Notes: a model not told the origin generated them from the sequence alone. DNA of 64,000 bases from JADCCX01 sp031431475 (GCA_031431475.1 JANPDL010000025.1:186001-250000), one strand, 5' to 3'. Shown: positions 1-7,925, numbered from the stretch's first letter. Translations and numbers: made by a program.

Positions 1-1028
1 ATGCAGCGCTCTCACAGATCGAGCGTGCCTTCGGCAAGGGCTCGATCATGCGGCTCGGCAAGAACGACAAGGCGGTCGAGATCGAGACGGTATCCACTGG
101 TTCCCTCGGCCTTGATATCGCCCTGGGTGTTGGCGGCCTTCCGCGCGGCCGCGTGATCGAGATTTACGGACCGGAAAGCTCGGGCAAGACAACGCTGGCG
201 CTGCACACCATTGCCGAAGCCCAGAAGAAGGGTGGCGTCTGCGCCTTCATCGATGCGGAACATGCACTCGATCCGATTTATGCCCGCAAGCTAGGCGTGC
301 AGCTCGATAATCTGCTGATTTCGCAACCCGATACCGGCGAGCAGGCTCTTGAGATCTGCGACACGCTGGTGCGTTCCGGTGCGGTGGACGTGCTGGTCAT
401 CGACTCGGTTGCAGCCCTTGTGCCGCGCGCTGAAATCGAGGGTGAAATGGGCGATGCCTTGCCCGGCTTGCAGGCACGTTTGATGAGCCAGGCTTTGCGC
501 AAGCTCACGGGGTCCATCAGTCGCTCCAACACCATGGTTATTTTCATCAACCAGATTCGCATGAAGATCGGCGTGATGTATGGTTCGCCCGAGACCACGA
601 CCGGTGGCAATGCGCTGAAATTCTACGCCTCCGTCCGCCTTGATATCCGCCGCATTGGCGCAATCAAGGAGCGTGAAGAGGTGGTTGGCAACACCACGCG
701 CGTCAAGGTGGTCAAGAACAAGGTCGCGCCGCCGTTCAAGCAGGTCGAGTTCGACATCATGTATGGCGAAGGCGTCTCCAAGATGGGCGAACTCATCGAC
801 TTGGGCGTGAAGGCCGGCATCGTCGAGAAATCCGGTGCCTGGTTCTCTTTCGACTCGACCCGCCTCGGCCAGGGCCGCGAGAATTCCAAGACCTTCCTCA
901 AGCAGAACCCCGATATGGCGGCGAAGATCGAGCAGATGATCCGCCAGAATTCAGGCCTCATCGCCGACAAGATTCTCGAAACAGGATCGGCCGAAGACGA
1001 TGCGGATGGCGTTGAACCGATGGAATGA
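1..1028 (+). CDS. recA: RecA recombinase (5' end cut by window edge)
   Basis: DNA strand-exchange ATPase of homologous recombination and the SOS response; cytoplasmic. The reading frame is already open at base 3, where it gives AALSQIERAFGKGSIM, the known RecA N-terminal stretch, so only a few codons are missing. The Walker A motif GPESSGKTT lies at about 168-194, the Walker B-type segment VLVIDSVAALVPRAEIEG follows, and the L2 region NQIRMKIGVMYGSPETTTGG is intact. The C-terminus is short and acidic, as usual for RecA. A strong intrinsic terminator follows within 50 bases, so recA is probably transcribed alone and separately from alaS. Confidence 0.98.
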   Translation, partial: AALSQIERAFGKGSIMRLGKNDKAVEIETVSTGSLGLDIALGVGGLPRGRVIEIYGPESSGKTTLALHTIAEAQKKGGVCAFIDAEHALDPIYARKLGVQLDNLLISQPDTGEQALEICDTLVRSGAVDVLVIDSVAALVPRAEIEGEMGDALPGLQARLMSQALRKLTGSISRSNTMVIFINQIRMKIGVMYGSPETTTGGNALKFYASVRLDIRRIGAIKEREEVVGNTTRVKVVKNKVAPPFKQVEFDIMYGEGVSKMGELIDLGVKAGIVEKSGAWFSFDSTRLGQGRENSKTFLKQNPDMAAKIEQMIRQNSGLIADKILETGSAEDDADGVEPME

Positions 1029-1075
1029 TCGCGGATCAATCTGTGGACAGGGGGCGTCTGGCTCTCTAGGGATTG

Positions 1076-1103
1076 CGGGCCGGATTTCCGGCCCGTTTTC
1101 TTT
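1076..1103 (+). terminator. Rho-independent terminator of recA
   Basis: A perfect 8-bp GC stem (1076-1083 with 1088-1095) and a 4-base loop are followed directly by TTTTCTTT. It lies 47 bases after the recA stop and before the alaS start. Confidence 0.93.
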
Positions 1104-1168
1104 GGTATCATGTTGTGCCAAACCGACGGACAAGGGCATTTCTCCAGAAGGTTGCAGGCAAGCGTTCC

Positions 1169-3826
1169 ATGAGCGGCGTCAATGAAATCCGGTCCACATT
1201 TTTGAACTATTTCGGCAAAAACGATCATGAGATCGTGGCATCATCGTCGCTGGTGCCAAAAAATGATCCCACCCTGATGTTTGCGAACTCGGGTATGGTG
1301 CAGTTCAAGAACGTCTTCACGGGCGCGGAGAAGCGCCCCTATTCCCGCGCGACCACGGCCCAGAAGAGCGTGCGGGCAGGCGGCAAGCACAATGACCTCG
1401 ACAACGTGGGATACACCGCGCGCCACCACACCTTCTTCGAGATGCTCGGCAACTTCTCGTTTGGTAATTATTTCAAGGATCATGCGATTGAGCTCGCGTG
1501 GAACCTGATCACGAAGGAATATGGTCTGCCAAAGGACAAGCTTTCGGTCACGATCTACCACGACGACGAGGATGCCTTCGGTTTCTGGAAGAAGATCGCA
1601 GGCCTTCCGGACGACCGCATCATTCGCATCGCGACGTCCGATAACTTCTGGCGCATGGGCGATATTGGCCCTTGCGGTCCCTGTTCTGAAATTTTCTACG
1701 ATCATGGCCCTAAGATCTGGGGCGGCCCGCCGGGTTCACCTGATCAGGATGGCGACCGTTTCATCGAAATCTGGAACCTCGTCTTCATGCAATACGAGGA
1801 ACAGGCTGGCGGCATTCGCACGCCATTGCCACGCCCGTCCATCGACACCGGTATGGGCCTTGAGCGAATTGCGGCCGTGCTTCAGGGAACGCATGATAAT
1901 TACGAGATCGATCTGTTTCAGGCGCTGATTGGCGCGGTCCAGAGCCATGTCGGTGGTGACCCCAACGGCCCGCAGAAGGCCAGCTACCGCGTCATCGCCG
2001 ATCACCTGCGCTGTTCGTCCTTCCTCGTGGCCGATGGTGTGCTGCCGTCAAACGAAGGCCGGGGTTATGTGCTGCGCCGCATCATGCGCCGGGGCATGCG
2101 CCACGCTCAGTTGCTGGGTGCGAAAGAGCCGCTGCTCTACAAGCTTGTTCCCACGCTGTTGCGTGAAATGGGCCAAGCTTACCCTGAGTTAATCCGTGCC
2201 GAGGCGCTGATCACCGAAACTTTCAAGCTGGAAGAAACCCGCTTCGGCAAGACGCTGGAGCGTGGTCTCGCCCTGCTCGCAGATGAAACCAGCCATCTTT
2301 CCGAAGGCGGCGTGCTCAACGGCGAGACAGCCTTCAAGCTCTACGACACCTTCGGCTTTCCGCTTGACCTGACGCAGGATGCGTTGCGTGGGCGCGGCAT
2401 GACGGTGGACACCGCCAGCTTCGACACGGCCATGGCACGCCAGAAGGCCGAGGCCCGCAAGGCATGGTCCGGCTCTGGTGAGGCTGCGACCGAGACAGTC
2501 TGGTTCGGCATCAAGGACAAGACCGGTGCAACGGAGTTTCTGGGTTACGACACCGAGCAGGCGGAAGGAGTGATCGCCGCCATTATAGCAGACGGCAAAG
2601 AGGCTGCTTCGCTGGACAAGGGCGCGAAGGGTGCGATCATCCTCAACCAGACGCCATTTTACGGCGAATCTGGTGGTCAGGGCGGAGATACCGGTGTGAT
2701 GACGGGCGAAGGTGTGCGGTTCCGCGTCACCGAAACACAGAAGAAACTCGGCGATCTCTTCGTGCATAACGGCGTGGTGGAAGAGGGCACGTTGAAGCCA
2801 GGCCAGCCGCTGGTATTGACGGTCGACCACGCCCGCCGCACGGCCATCCGCGCCAACCATTCCGCCACGCATCTCCTGCATGAGGCGCTGAGGCAGGTGC
2901 TGGGCGATCATGTCGCGCAGAAGGGCTCGCTAGTGAACGACGAGCGCCTGCGCTTCGATATCAGCCACAACAAGCCGGTCACACCAGCCGAGGTTCAGGC
3001 GGTCGAAGACATGGCCAATGCCATCGTGCTGCAAAACGCAGCCGTCTCCACCCGGCTCATGGCAGTGGATGACGCCGTGGCATCGGGTGCCCGCGCGCTC
3101 TTTGGCGAGAAATACGGCGATGAGGTGCGTGTTGTTTCCATGGGCACGTTTCCGTCTGGAAAGACCTATTCCATCGAACTCTGCGGCGGCACGCATGTCG
3201 CCCGCACGGGTGATATCGGACTTGTCGTGGTCGTGGCCGAAGGCGCGGTGTCGTCCGGTGTGCGACGTATCGAGGCGCTGACGGGCGATGCTGCGCGCCA
3301 TGCGCTGGGCCAGGATTCCCGCCGCCTGCGCGAGATCGCGGGCGCGCTGAAAACCTCCGTCGCTGATGCCGTCGAGCGCGTCAGCATTCTCTCGGAAGAG
3401 CGCCGCAAGCTGGAGCGCGAGGTGGCTGATCTGCGCCGCAAGCTCGCTATGGCGGGCGGCGATGGGGCATCGTCGGCCACCGACGACATCAGGGATATCG
3501 CTGGCGTGAAGTTTCTCGGCCGTGCGCTAAACGGTGTCGAGATGAAAGACCTCAAGGGCATCGCCGATGATGGCAAGGCCAAGGTTGGGTCTGGTATCGT
3601 CGCAATCATCGGCGTGGGCGCGGATGGCAAGGCGGGCATCGTCGTCGGCGTGACGCCGGATCTCACCAGCCGCTTCAGCGCGGTGGATCTCGTGCGCATC
3701 GGCTCTGAGGCTCTGGGTGGCAAGGGAGGCGGCGGCAGGCCGGATATGGCGCAGGCCGGAGGACCGAACGGTACGGCGGCGGAGGCCGCGCTTGCAGCTG
3801 TCGCCAGCGCGGTCAGCGGGGCCTGA
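1169..3826 (+). CDS. alaS: Alanine--tRNA ligase
   Basis: Class II aminoacyl-tRNA synthetase charging tRNA-Ala, with an editing domain that clears misacylated tRNA. The 885-residue product has the expected size. The start chosen is the ATG giving MSGVNEIRSTFLNYF, which matches the family N-terminus; the frame stays open about 96 bases further upstream, but that part overlaps the recA terminator. Visible motifs are the catalytic core (TTAQKSVRAGGKHNDLDNVG), the editing-site HSATHLLHEALR and CGGTH metal ligands, a coiled stretch near EERRKLEREVADLRRKL, and the glycine-rich C-Ala tail ending GGKGGGGRPDMAQAGG. The next gene starts 3 bases after the stop. Confidence 0.98.
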   Translation: MSGVNEIRSTFLNYFGKNDHEIVASSSLVPKNDPTLMFANSGMVQFKNVFTGAEKRPYSRATTAQKSVRAGGKHNDLDNVGYTARHHTFFEMLGNFSFGNYFKDHAIELAWNLITKEYGLPKDKLSVTIYHDDEDAFGFWKKIAGLPDDRIIRIATSDNFWRMGDIGPCGPCSEIFYDHGPKIWGGPPGSPDQDGDRFIEIWNLVFMQYEEQAGGIRTPLPRPSIDTGMGLERIAAVLQGTHDNYEIDLFQALIGAVQSHVGGDPNGPQKASYRVIADHLRCSSFLVADGVLPSNEGRGYVLRRIMRRGMRHAQLLGAKEPLLYKLVPTLLREMGQAYPELIRAEALITETFKLEETRFGKTLERGLALLADETSHLSEGGVLNGETAFKLYDTFGFPLDLTQDALRGRGMTVDTASFDTAMARQKAEARKAWSGSGEAATETVWFGIKDKTGATEFLGYDTEQAEGVIAAIIADGKEAASLDKGAKGAIILNQTPFYGESGGQGGDTGVMTGEGVRFRVTETQKKLGDLFVHNGVVEEGTLKPGQPLVLTVDHARRTAIRANHSATHLLHEALRQVLGDHVAQKGSLVNDERLRFDISHNKPVTPAEVQAVEDMANAIVLQNAAVSTRLMAVDDAVASGARALFGEKYGDEVRVVSMGTFPSGKTYSIELCGGTHVARTGDIGLVVVVAEGAVSSGVRRIEALTGDAARHALGQDSRRLREIAGALKTSVADAVERVSILSEERRKLEREVADLRRKLAMAGGDGASSATDDIRDIAGVKFLGRALNGVEMKDLKGIADDGKAKVGSGIVAIIGVGADGKAGIVVGVTPDLTSRFSAVDLVRIGSEALGGKGGGGRPDMAQAGGPNGTAAEAALAAVASAVSGA

Positions 3827-3829
3827 GCC

Positions 3830-5005
3830 ATGAACCTCGCCGCGGCGCTCCGATGGGTTCGGTTGCGGCGGCGGGTTTATTCTGTGCTTGAGGGAGATTC
3901 AGGCGCGGATGCGCTCAGCCGCATGGTCCATATCGGCATCATCGGGTTGATTCTCCTCAGTGTCGTCACGGTCATTCTCGAATCCGTGCCATCGCTGGAG
4001 CACCGCTTTGGAACGCTCTTTCTCTCCGTAGAAATTATCGCGGGCCTGATTTTCACGGCGGAATATGCGCTGCGCCTCTGGTCTGCGGTGGAACACCCGC
4101 CGCTTCGGGGCGAGCGCCCCTGGCGTGCCCGTTGGCTCTTTGCCCGCGAGCCCTCGATGATCATCGATCTTGTGGCGATCATTCCCTTCTTCCTCGCCTT
4201 CATTGCGCCGGATGAATTTCGTGTCTTGCTGATTTTCCGTCTCATCCGCTTCTTCAAGCTGGCGCGCTATTCACCCGGCATGCGCTCTCTGATGGAGGCG
4301 GTGGTGGTGGAACGGCGCGCGCTGCTGGCCTGCCTCGTCATCCTGCTCGGCCTCGTGATCGTCACCGCCGCCGCCATGCATATGGTGGAACACACGGCCC
4401 AGCCCGACAAGTTCGGCTCCATCCCAGAGAGCATGTGGTGGGCCATCATCACGCTCACCACGGTGGGCTATGGCGATGTTTACCCCGTCACGCCGCTGGG
4501 CAAGATTGTGGCCAGCATCACCGCGCTGTTCGGCCTCGTCATGCTGGCGCTGCCCGTCGGCATCATCGCGACCTCGTTCTCGGAGGTCATCCGCCGCCGC
4601 GAATTCGTCGTGACATGGGCCATGGTGGCGAAGCTTCCCATCTTTACCAACGTCGACGCCGCCTCGGTGGGGGAAATCCTGCGCGTCATGCGCTCGCGCA
4701 TGGCGGAACCGGGAGAGGTCATCATCCGGCGCGGCCAGCAGGAGGATTGCATGTATGTCGTGGCGTCGGGCGGCGTGGAGGAACTGCTGCCGTCCGGCCA
4801 TGTCACCCTGATGGAAGGCCAGTGCTTCGCCGAGGACGCCGTGCTGTTCGGCAGCCCCAGCCCCTGCACGGTGCGCGCGGTGGAGCGCACACGGCTGCTG
4901 GCGCTGGACCGGCACGATTTTCAGGCCCTGATGGAGCGCGAGCCGCATCTCAGGGCGGAGGTCGAGGCAGCCCTGGCGTCGCGGCGCTCGCCTCTTTCAA
5001 ACTGA
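3830..5005 (+). CDS. Voltage-gated-like K+ channel with C-terminal CNBD-like domain
   Basis: Inner-membrane potassium channel subunit of 391 residues, expected to act as a tetramer. It has hydrophobic segments S1-S6, an S4 with regularly spaced basic residues (FRLIRFFKLARYSPGMR), and the selectivity filter TTVGYGD at residues 210-216. The C-terminal 120 residues resemble a cyclic-nucleotide-binding domain, as in the rhizobial channel MlotiK1. The phosphate-binding cassette is altered: the segment reads FAEDAV then PSPCTVRAV, so the usual Gly of FGE and the phosphate-contacting Arg are absent. It starts 3 bases after alaS and may be co-transcribed with it. The fold is clear; cAMP gating is doubtful. 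Confidence 0.9.
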   Translation: MNLAAALRWVRLRRRVYSVLEGDSGADALSRMVHIGIIGLILLSVVTVILESVPSLEHRFGTLFLSVEIIAGLIFTAEYALRLWSAVEHPPLRGERPWRARWLFAREPSMIIDLVAIIPFFLAFIAPDEFRVLLIFRLIRFFKLARYSPGMRSLMEAVVVERRALLACLVILLGLVIVTAAAMHMVEHTAQPDKFGSIPESMWWAIITLTTVGYGDVYPVTPLGKIVASITALFGLVMLALPVGIIATSFSEVIRRREFVVTWAMVAKLPIFTNVDAASVGEILRVMRSRMAEPGEVIIRRGQQEDCMYVVASGGVEELLPSGHVTLMEGQCFAEDAVLFGSPSPCTVRAVERTRLLALDRHDFQALMEREPHLRAEVEAALASRRSPLSN

Positions 5006-5086
5006 ACCGGCCAGCGCGCGAAAATTTCGCTTTCCCCCGGCTCCATTCCGTCGTGGAATACACCCCCAACCGGAGGAGGCAACACC

Positions 5087-5536
5087 ATGCAACACTTGGA
5101 AAAAGGCATCACGCAGGCTGGCAGCGGCTTTGGCGGCAAGAGCTGGAACATTCTGGGCCAGCTCTATTTCCCCAAATCCATCTGCGATTCGAGCTTCGCC
5201 TTTGAGGCCAACAGCGCGCCGGGCCAGTTCGTGCCGGTGCATGTCCACCCCACGCAAGACGAGTTCATCCTCGTGCAGGAAGGCGTGCTGGACCTGAAGC
5301 TCGATGGTATCTGGAGCCAGGCGAAAGCAGGCGATCTCGTCCGCATGCCGCGCGGCATTCCGCACGGCTATTTCAACAAATCAGACAAACCGGCCCGCGC
5401 CCTGTTCTGGGTGTCCCCCACGCGCAAGCTGGAGGCGCTGTTCCACGCGCTGCATGATGTGGCGGACCCGATGGAAGCGGTGCGGATATCGGCGCTGCAC
5501 GAGGTGGAGTTTTTGCCGCCGGAGGCGAATGGGTGA
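5087..5536 (+). CDS. Cupin-domain protein
   Basis: Small cytoplasmic beta-barrel protein of 149 residues. The first cupin motif is visible in PGQFVPVHVHPTQDEFILVQ (HxH, then a Glu) and is followed by EGVLDLKLDG. The second motif is PRGIPHGYFN, with a His that would complete the metal site. A GGAGG ribosome site at about 5072 fits the ATG. Substrate and reaction cannot be told from sequence, since cupins include dioxygenases, isomerases and sugar epimerases. It stands alone: the 81-base gap to the channel gene holds no clear terminator, and the repeat-rich region follows its stop. Confidence 0.82.
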   Translation: MQHLEKGITQAGSGFGGKSWNILGQLYFPKSICDSSFAFEANSAPGQFVPVHVHPTQDEFILVQEGVLDLKLDGIWSQAKAGDLVRMPRGIPHGYFNKSDKPARALFWVSPTRKLEALFHALHDVADPMEAVRISALHEVEFLPPEANG

Positions 5537-5560
5537 GGGGGCGCAAGCCGCAGCGACGCA

Positions 5561-5628
5561 GCAAAACGGGGACCGCTTCCGCTTTCCGGGAGCGAAGCGG
5601 AGGAAACCGGTAGCTGTCCCCGGTTTGC
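5561..5628. repeat. 68-bp hairpin repeat, copy A
   Basis: The unit starts GCAAAACGGGGAC and ends GTCCCCGGTTTGC. It is almost the reverse complement of copy C (6056-6123), with a few differences by eye. It sits just after the cupin stop and belongs to a family of four in this gap. Confidence 0.8.
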
Positions 5629-5665
5629 GGTCAGATCAGGGTTCGATGGGCGGGCAGTTTGATTG

Positions 5666-5690
5666 TGCAATGGGTGTCATGTCCTCGTAA
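5666..5690 (-). repeat. GGGGAC motif, inverted and degenerate copy
   Basis: Reverse-strand, degenerate copy of the motif AATTACGGGGAC...AATTGCA, better preserved at 5907-5933, 5991-6017, 6285-6311 and 6357-6383. Confidence 0.6.
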
Positions 5691-5691
5691 C

Positions 5692-5760
5692 TCCCCGCAA
5701 ATAGGAATAAGTTGACAGCTGTCAACTTTTGAGGGCGCCACTCGCTCCTTCTTGCGGGGA
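5692..5760. repeat. Nested inverted repeat with a 20-bp perfect palindrome
   Basis: Outer arms TCCCCGCAA (5692-5700) and TTGCGGGGA (5752-5760) pair perfectly. Inside them, 5709-5728 is a perfect 20-bp palindrome with half-site AAGTTGACAG. No gene starts nearby, so it could be an orphan operator, a recombination site or part of a mobile repeat. Confidence 0.75.
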
Positions 5761-5791
5761 GGGACAGATCGGCACGACCTGCGGCGCAACA

Positions 5792-5869
5792 GCAAACCGG
5801 AGAGAGCTTCCGTTTTCTGGAGCGGAGCGTTTGCGCAGCGGAAGAAACCGGTAGCTGTCCTCGCTTTGC
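5792..5869. repeat. Hairpin repeat, copy B (diverged, about 78 bp)
   Basis: Related to copies A, C and D: it begins GCAAACCGG, shares GAAACCGGTAGCTGTCC with copy A, and ends CTTTGC. It carries about 10 extra bases in the loop region and several mismatches. Confidence 0.7.
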
Positions 5870-5906
5870 GCTCAGGATATGGCGAAATGGCGAAGCGGGT
5901 TATTTA

Positions 5907-5933
5907 TGCAATTGATATCATGTCCCCGTAATT
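5907..5933 (-). repeat. 27-bp GGGGAC motif, inverted copy
   Basis: Reads TGCAATTGATATCATG then TCCCCGTAATT on the plus strand, the reverse complement of the three direct copies to its right. Confidence 0.8.
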
Positions 5934-5953
5934 CACGACTGGGTTGAGTTCGG

Positions 5954-6017
5954 AATTACGGGGACGGAATTACGGAATTACGGGGACAGGAATTACGGGG
6001 ACATGATACTAATTGCA
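5954..6017 (+). repeat. Cluster of AATTACGGGGAC motifs
   Basis: AATTACGGGGAC occurs at 5954, 5976 and 5991; the last is a full 27-bp copy (5991-6017). After it, GCAGAAATTGC and TCTGCCGTCTGTACTCCAT recur in related form after the copy at 6285, so the repeated unit is longer than the motif. Confidence 0.8.
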
Positions 6018-6055
6018 GAAATTGCTCACTCTGCCGTCTGTACTCCATCCTGACC

Positions 6056-6123
6056 GCAAACCGGGGACAGCTACCGGTTTCCTTCGCTTCGCTCCGGGAA
6101 AGCGGAAGCAGTCCCCGTTTTGC
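6056..6123. repeat. 68-bp hairpin repeat, copy C
   Basis: Inverted relative to copy A. It lies 22 bases beyond the stop codon of the icd fragment, the same arrangement as copy D and the intact icd, so hairpin and icd 3' end were duplicated together or the hairpin is an old part of the icd 3' flank. Confidence 0.82.
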
Positions 6124-6145
6124 TCGCGTTGCAGCTTCCCGACCC

Positions 6146-6283
6146 TCACGCCATAGCCTTCGTCAAGTTCTCACTGATCTTGTCCAGGAACCCGGTCGTG
6201 CTCAGCCATTTCTGGTCTGCCCCCACCAGCAGCGCCAGATCCTTCGTCATGTGGCCCTGCTCCACCGTATCCACACACACCTT
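6146..6283 (-). pseudogene. icd: Fragment of icd: last 45 codons and stop
   Basis: On the minus strand this encodes the C-terminal 45 residues of isocitrate dehydrogenase, from Lys in KVCVDTVEQ to the end LTKAMA, with the TGA stop at 6146-6148. Compared codon by codon with the intact gene (6513-6650), 9 codons and 11 bases differ, and all are synonymous. Homology stops abruptly at 6283, where an AATTACGGGGAC repeat begins at 6285. No start or upstream coding part is present, so it is a remnant. The lack of any amino-acid change means most of the divergence arose while both copies were parts of functional genes. Confidence 0.93.
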
Positions 6284-6284
6284 G

Positions 6285-6383
6285 AATTACGGGGACGTGA
6301 TACCAATTGCAGAAATTGCCCGCCGTGCCGTCTGTACTCCATAATTACGGGGACGTAATTACGGGGACGCGATATCAATTGCA
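6285..6383 (+). repeat. Two direct copies of the 27-bp GGGGAC motif
   Basis: Full copies lie at 6285-6311 and 6357-6383, with a short AATTACGGGGAC at 6343. They sit between the icd fragment and the hairpin next to the intact icd, mirroring the arrangement at 5954-6056. Confidence 0.8.
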
Positions 6384-6421
6384 GAAACTCCCCGTCCGGC
6401 AATCCGTACGCTACACTAAAC

Positions 6422-6489
6422 GCAAAACGGGGACTGCTTCCGCTTTCCTTCGCTGCGCTCCCGGAAAGCGGAAGCAGTCCCCGTTTTGC
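6422..6489. repeat. 68-bp hairpin repeat, copy D, downstream of icd
   Basis: Perfect 27-bp stem (6422-6448 with 6463-6489) and a 14-base loop. It lies 23 bases past the icd stop on the transcript side. It could end or stabilise the icd mRNA, although no long U tract follows. It is the least diverged member of the family. Confidence 0.85.
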
Positions 6490-6512
6490 TGGCGTTGCGG
6501 CCTACTTTCCCC

Positions 6513-7724
6513 TCACGCCATAGCCTTCGTCAAATTCTCGCTGATCTTGTCCAGAAACCCCGTCGTCGACAGCCACTTCTGGTCCGCGCCCACCAGCAGC
6601 GCCAGATCCTTCGTCATGTGGCCCTGCTCCACCGTATCCACGCACACCTTCTCCAGCGTCGCGGCGAATTTCGCCAGTTCGGCATTGCCGTCCAGCTTGG
6701 CGCGATGGCTCAGGCCGCGCGTCCAGGCGAAGATCGAGGCGATGGAGTTGGTGGAGGTTTCCTTGCCCTTCTGGTGCTCGCGGTAGTGGCGCGTCACGGT
6801 GCCGTGGGCGGCTTCTGATTCGACGATCTTGCCGTCCGGCGTCAGCAGCACCGAGGTCATCAGGCCCAGCGAGCCGAAGCCCTGCGCCACGATGTCGGAT
6901 TGCACGTCACCGTCGTAGTTCTTGCAGGCCCAGACATAGCCGCCGGACCACTTGAGCGCCGAGGCCACCATGTCGTCAATCAGGCGGTGCTCGTAGGTAA
7001 GGCCCAGCTTGTCGAAATCCGCCTTGAACTCGGCGTCGAACACCTCCTGGAAGATGTCCTTGAAGCGCCCGTCATAGGTCTTGAGGATGGTGTTCTTGGT
7101 GGAGAGATACACCGGATATTTGCGGGCGAGGCCGTAGTTCAGCGACGCGCGGGCGAAATCGCGGATGGAATCATCCAGATTGTACATCGCCATCGCAACG
7201 CCGGCGCTCGGCGCCTTGTAGACCTCGCGCTCGATCACCTTGCCGTCTTCGCCCACGAACTTGATCGTCAGCGTACCCTTGCCGGGAAAGCGGAAATCCG
7301 TCGCGCGGTACTGGTCGCCGAAAGCGTGGCGACCCACCACGATGGGCTGGGTCCAGCCCGGCACGAGGCGCGGTACGTTCTTGCAGATGATCGGCTCGCG
7401 GAAGATCACGCCGCCCAGGATGTTGCGGATGGTGCCGTTAGGGCTCTTCCACATTTCCTTCAGGTTGAACTCCTTAACGCGCGCCTCATCCGGCGTGATC
7501 GTGGCGCATTTCACGGCAACACCGTGGCGCTTGGTGGCCTCGGCGGCATCCACCGTCACCTTGTCGTTCGTGGCGTCGCGGTTCTCGACCGATAGGTCAT
7601 AATAATCGATGGGGAGATCGAGATAGGGGAAGATCAGCTTGTCCTTGATGGCCTGCCAGATGATGCGGGTCATCTCGTCGCCGTCCATGTCGACGACGGG
7701 ATTGGCAACCTTGATCTTGTTCAT
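6513..7724 (-). CDS. icd: NADP-dependent isocitrate dehydrogenase
   Basis: Oxidative decarboxylation of isocitrate to 2-oxoglutarate in the TCA cycle, producing NADPH; a cytosolic dimer. At 403 residues it fits the eukaryote-like type II NADP-IDH found in alphaproteobacteria. The start MNKIKVANPVVDMDGDEMTR is preceded by a GGGGGA ribosome site. Other typical segments are NGTIRNILGGVIFREPI (substrate loop), GRHAFGDQYRATDF and EAAHGTVTRHYREHQKG (coenzyme region). The frame extends a further 52 codons upstream but without family similarity. The last 45 codons are duplicated at 6146-6283. Confidence 0.97.
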   Translation of the reverse strand: MNKIKVANPVVDMDGDEMTRIIWQAIKDKLIFPYLDLPIDYYDLSVENRDATNDKVTVDAAEATKRHGVAVKCATITPDEARVKEFNLKEMWKSPNGTIRNILGGVIFREPIICKNVPRLVPGWTQPIVVGRHAFGDQYRATDFRFPGKGTLTIKFVGEDGKVIEREVYKAPSAGVAMAMYNLDDSIRDFARASLNYGLARKYPVYLSTKNTILKTYDGRFKDIFQEVFDAEFKADFDKLGLTYEHRLIDDMVASALKWSGGYVWACKNYDGDVQSDIVAQGFGSLGLMTSVLLTPDGKIVESEAAHGTVTRHYREHQKGKETSTNSIASIFAWTRGLSHRAKLDGNAELAKFAATLEKVCVDTVEQGHMTKDLALLVGADQKWLSTTGFLDKISENLTKAMA

Positions 7725-7889
7725 TGAAAGTCCCCCTGGACAGATTTGGATTGAGCAGCACGCCACCGGATGGCGGAGAGGTGAGAGGGCTATAGCAAAG
7801 GGTTTCCGGCGCGGAAAGACTGGAGTCGTGCCGCATGACAACCCGTGAAATGTGTCATGCCTTGTGGTGGTTTGCGGCAAGGCACCGTT

Positions 7890-7907
7890 TGCTATACATG
7901 TATAGCA
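7890..7907. promoter_or_regulatory. Palindromic operator of the toxin-antitoxin pair
   Basis: Perfect 18-bp palindrome TGCTATACATGTATAGCA ending 18 bases before the antitoxin start. It contains a -10-like TATACA, with a possible -35 TTGCGG at 7872-7877. This placement is typical of sites bound by RHH antitoxins for autorepression. Confidence 0.75.
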
Positions 7908-7925
7908 GATCGAAAGGAGCCCCCC

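Noticed and set aside
6120..6344. 74-codon plus-strand frame in the repeat region
   Set aside because: It is the antisense of the icd fragment, matching the antisense of icd itself; it has no independent coding sign.
5561..6489. Possible CRISPR array or satellite
   Set aside because: Repeats differ in length and orientation, spacing is irregular, and no cas gene is present.
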